A DNA stretch of 56,087 bases from Eubacterium sp. GTDB taxonomy: Bacteria > Bacillota > Clostridia > Lachnospirales > Lachnospiraceae. The stretch spans positions 1 to 56,087 of the forward strand of contig JAGBNH010000057.1 in NCBI GenBank assembly GCA_017634475.1. The letters run 5' to 3'. Under the pieces are notes generated by a model. That model was not told the origin of the DNA, ran no database searches, and worked only from the letters and a program-made list of their open reading frames with translations. Positions 55,884 through 56,087 of this stretch are shown in pieces. The first letter of the stretch is position 1, and each line of letters opens with the position of its first letter. A program made the translations under genes and the position numbers.

Positions 55884-56087
55884 TTATTTGCCTTTTTTTA
55901 CCGGCTCACCCGTGAACGGGTCAACGTACTCTCTTAACGACATTTGATCATATTCCAAATCCTCTTGTAACTGATTTCGAATATACTCTTCTATCTTCTT
56001 TGCATTTTTGCCCACTGTATCAACATAGTAGCCTCTGCACCAGAAATGGCGATTCCCATATTTGTATTTCAGATTGGCATGCCTTTC
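55884..56087 (-). CDS. tnpA: IS200/IS605-family transposase TnpA, C-terminal part (runs off the window)
   Basis: The last 67 residues of a Y1 (HUH) transposase, reading KYKYGNRHFWCRGYYVDTVG and then NAKKIEEYIRNQLQEDLEYD before the stop. KYKYGNRxFWCxGYYVxTVG and EEYIRNQ (containing the presumed catalytic Tyr) are characteristic of the IS200-type TnpA end. The N-terminal part with the HUH motif lies beyond 56087. The reading frame is intact over the visible part. No accessory TnpB gene is visible here. Confidence 0.88.
   Translation of the reverse strand, partial: ERHANLKYKYGNRHFWCRGYYVDTVGKNAKKIEEYIRNQLQEDLEYDQMSLREYVDPFTGEPVKKGK

Noticed and set aside
1-56087. tRNA, rRNA, tmRNA or known riboswitch genes
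   Set aside because: Intergenic regions were read for cloverleaf arms and conserved cores; none was recognised. This was by eye only and a covariance-model scan could change it.

Overview
The window looks like a chromosomal segment of an anaerobic, polysaccharide-degrading Firmicute, most likely a member of the Lachnospiraceae. This is inferred from gene content: Clostridia-style lipoprotein signal peptides followed by Thr/Ala-rich linkers, DUF624 (YesL), DUF5696 and YIP1 genes beside sugar ABC transporters, AAGGAGG-type ribosome binding sites, and a mannan locus resembling those of gut Roseburia relatives. No rRNA, tRNA or CRISPR array was seen. Almost all genes lie on the minus strand; the one clear exception is a glycosidase-like gene at 14955-16460.

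Layout. (1) 1-5660: an IS66-like transposase remnant, an AraC regulator, a two-component system downstream of a secreted acidic protein whose promoter carries 11-bp-period direct repeats, a possible structured RNA, tandem 99-bp palindromic repeats and a DUF3592 membrane protein. (2) 5682-14758: a phosphocholine/surface-polymer cluster with a BCCT transporter, a fused winged-helix/LicC/LicA enzyme, a sugar epimerase, an IspD/TarI-type cytidylyltransferase, a pyruvyl transferase, a hexapeptide acetyltransferase and a Wzx-like flippase. (3) 14955-18546: the plus-strand glycosidase-like protein, a long DHH phosphoesterase and a small lipoprotein. (4) 18643-52381: a roughly 34-kb beta-mannan/glucomannan utilisation locus. 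(5) 52598-56087: pyrophosphatase, a small membrane protein with an EAL phosphodiesterase, and the end of an IS200/IS605 transposase gene.

How the mannan locus would work (inference from families). Surface GH26 and GH5_4-like enzymes cut (gluco)mannan. Solute-binding proteins, two permease pairs and a non-catalytic multi-CBM-like lipoprotein capture and import oligosaccharides; no ATPase gene is present, so a shared one elsewhere is expected. Inside, CE2 and SGNH esterases remove acetyl groups, GH36 removes galactose, and GH113 and GH130 shorten the chains. GH130 would release mannose-1-phosphate, which the hexose phosphomutase and ManA carry to fructose-6-phosphate, while a cellobiose-2-epimerase-type enzyme handles the disaccharide end product. 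A LacI regulator sits in the middle, and a perfect 18-bp palindrome overlaps the promoter of the GH26 operon.

The least described part is the middle of the GH26 operon. A 985-residue membrane-anchored protein fuses carbohydrate-binding-like modules to a solute-binding domain, and is followed by a permease pair, an NHL/TPR membrane protein, a YIP1 protein, a DUF5696 protein and a second permease pair. This looks like an elaborated importer complex. A second window-wide theme is a family of palindromic repeats that repeatedly abut stop codons; in manA the repeat encodes the last seven residues.
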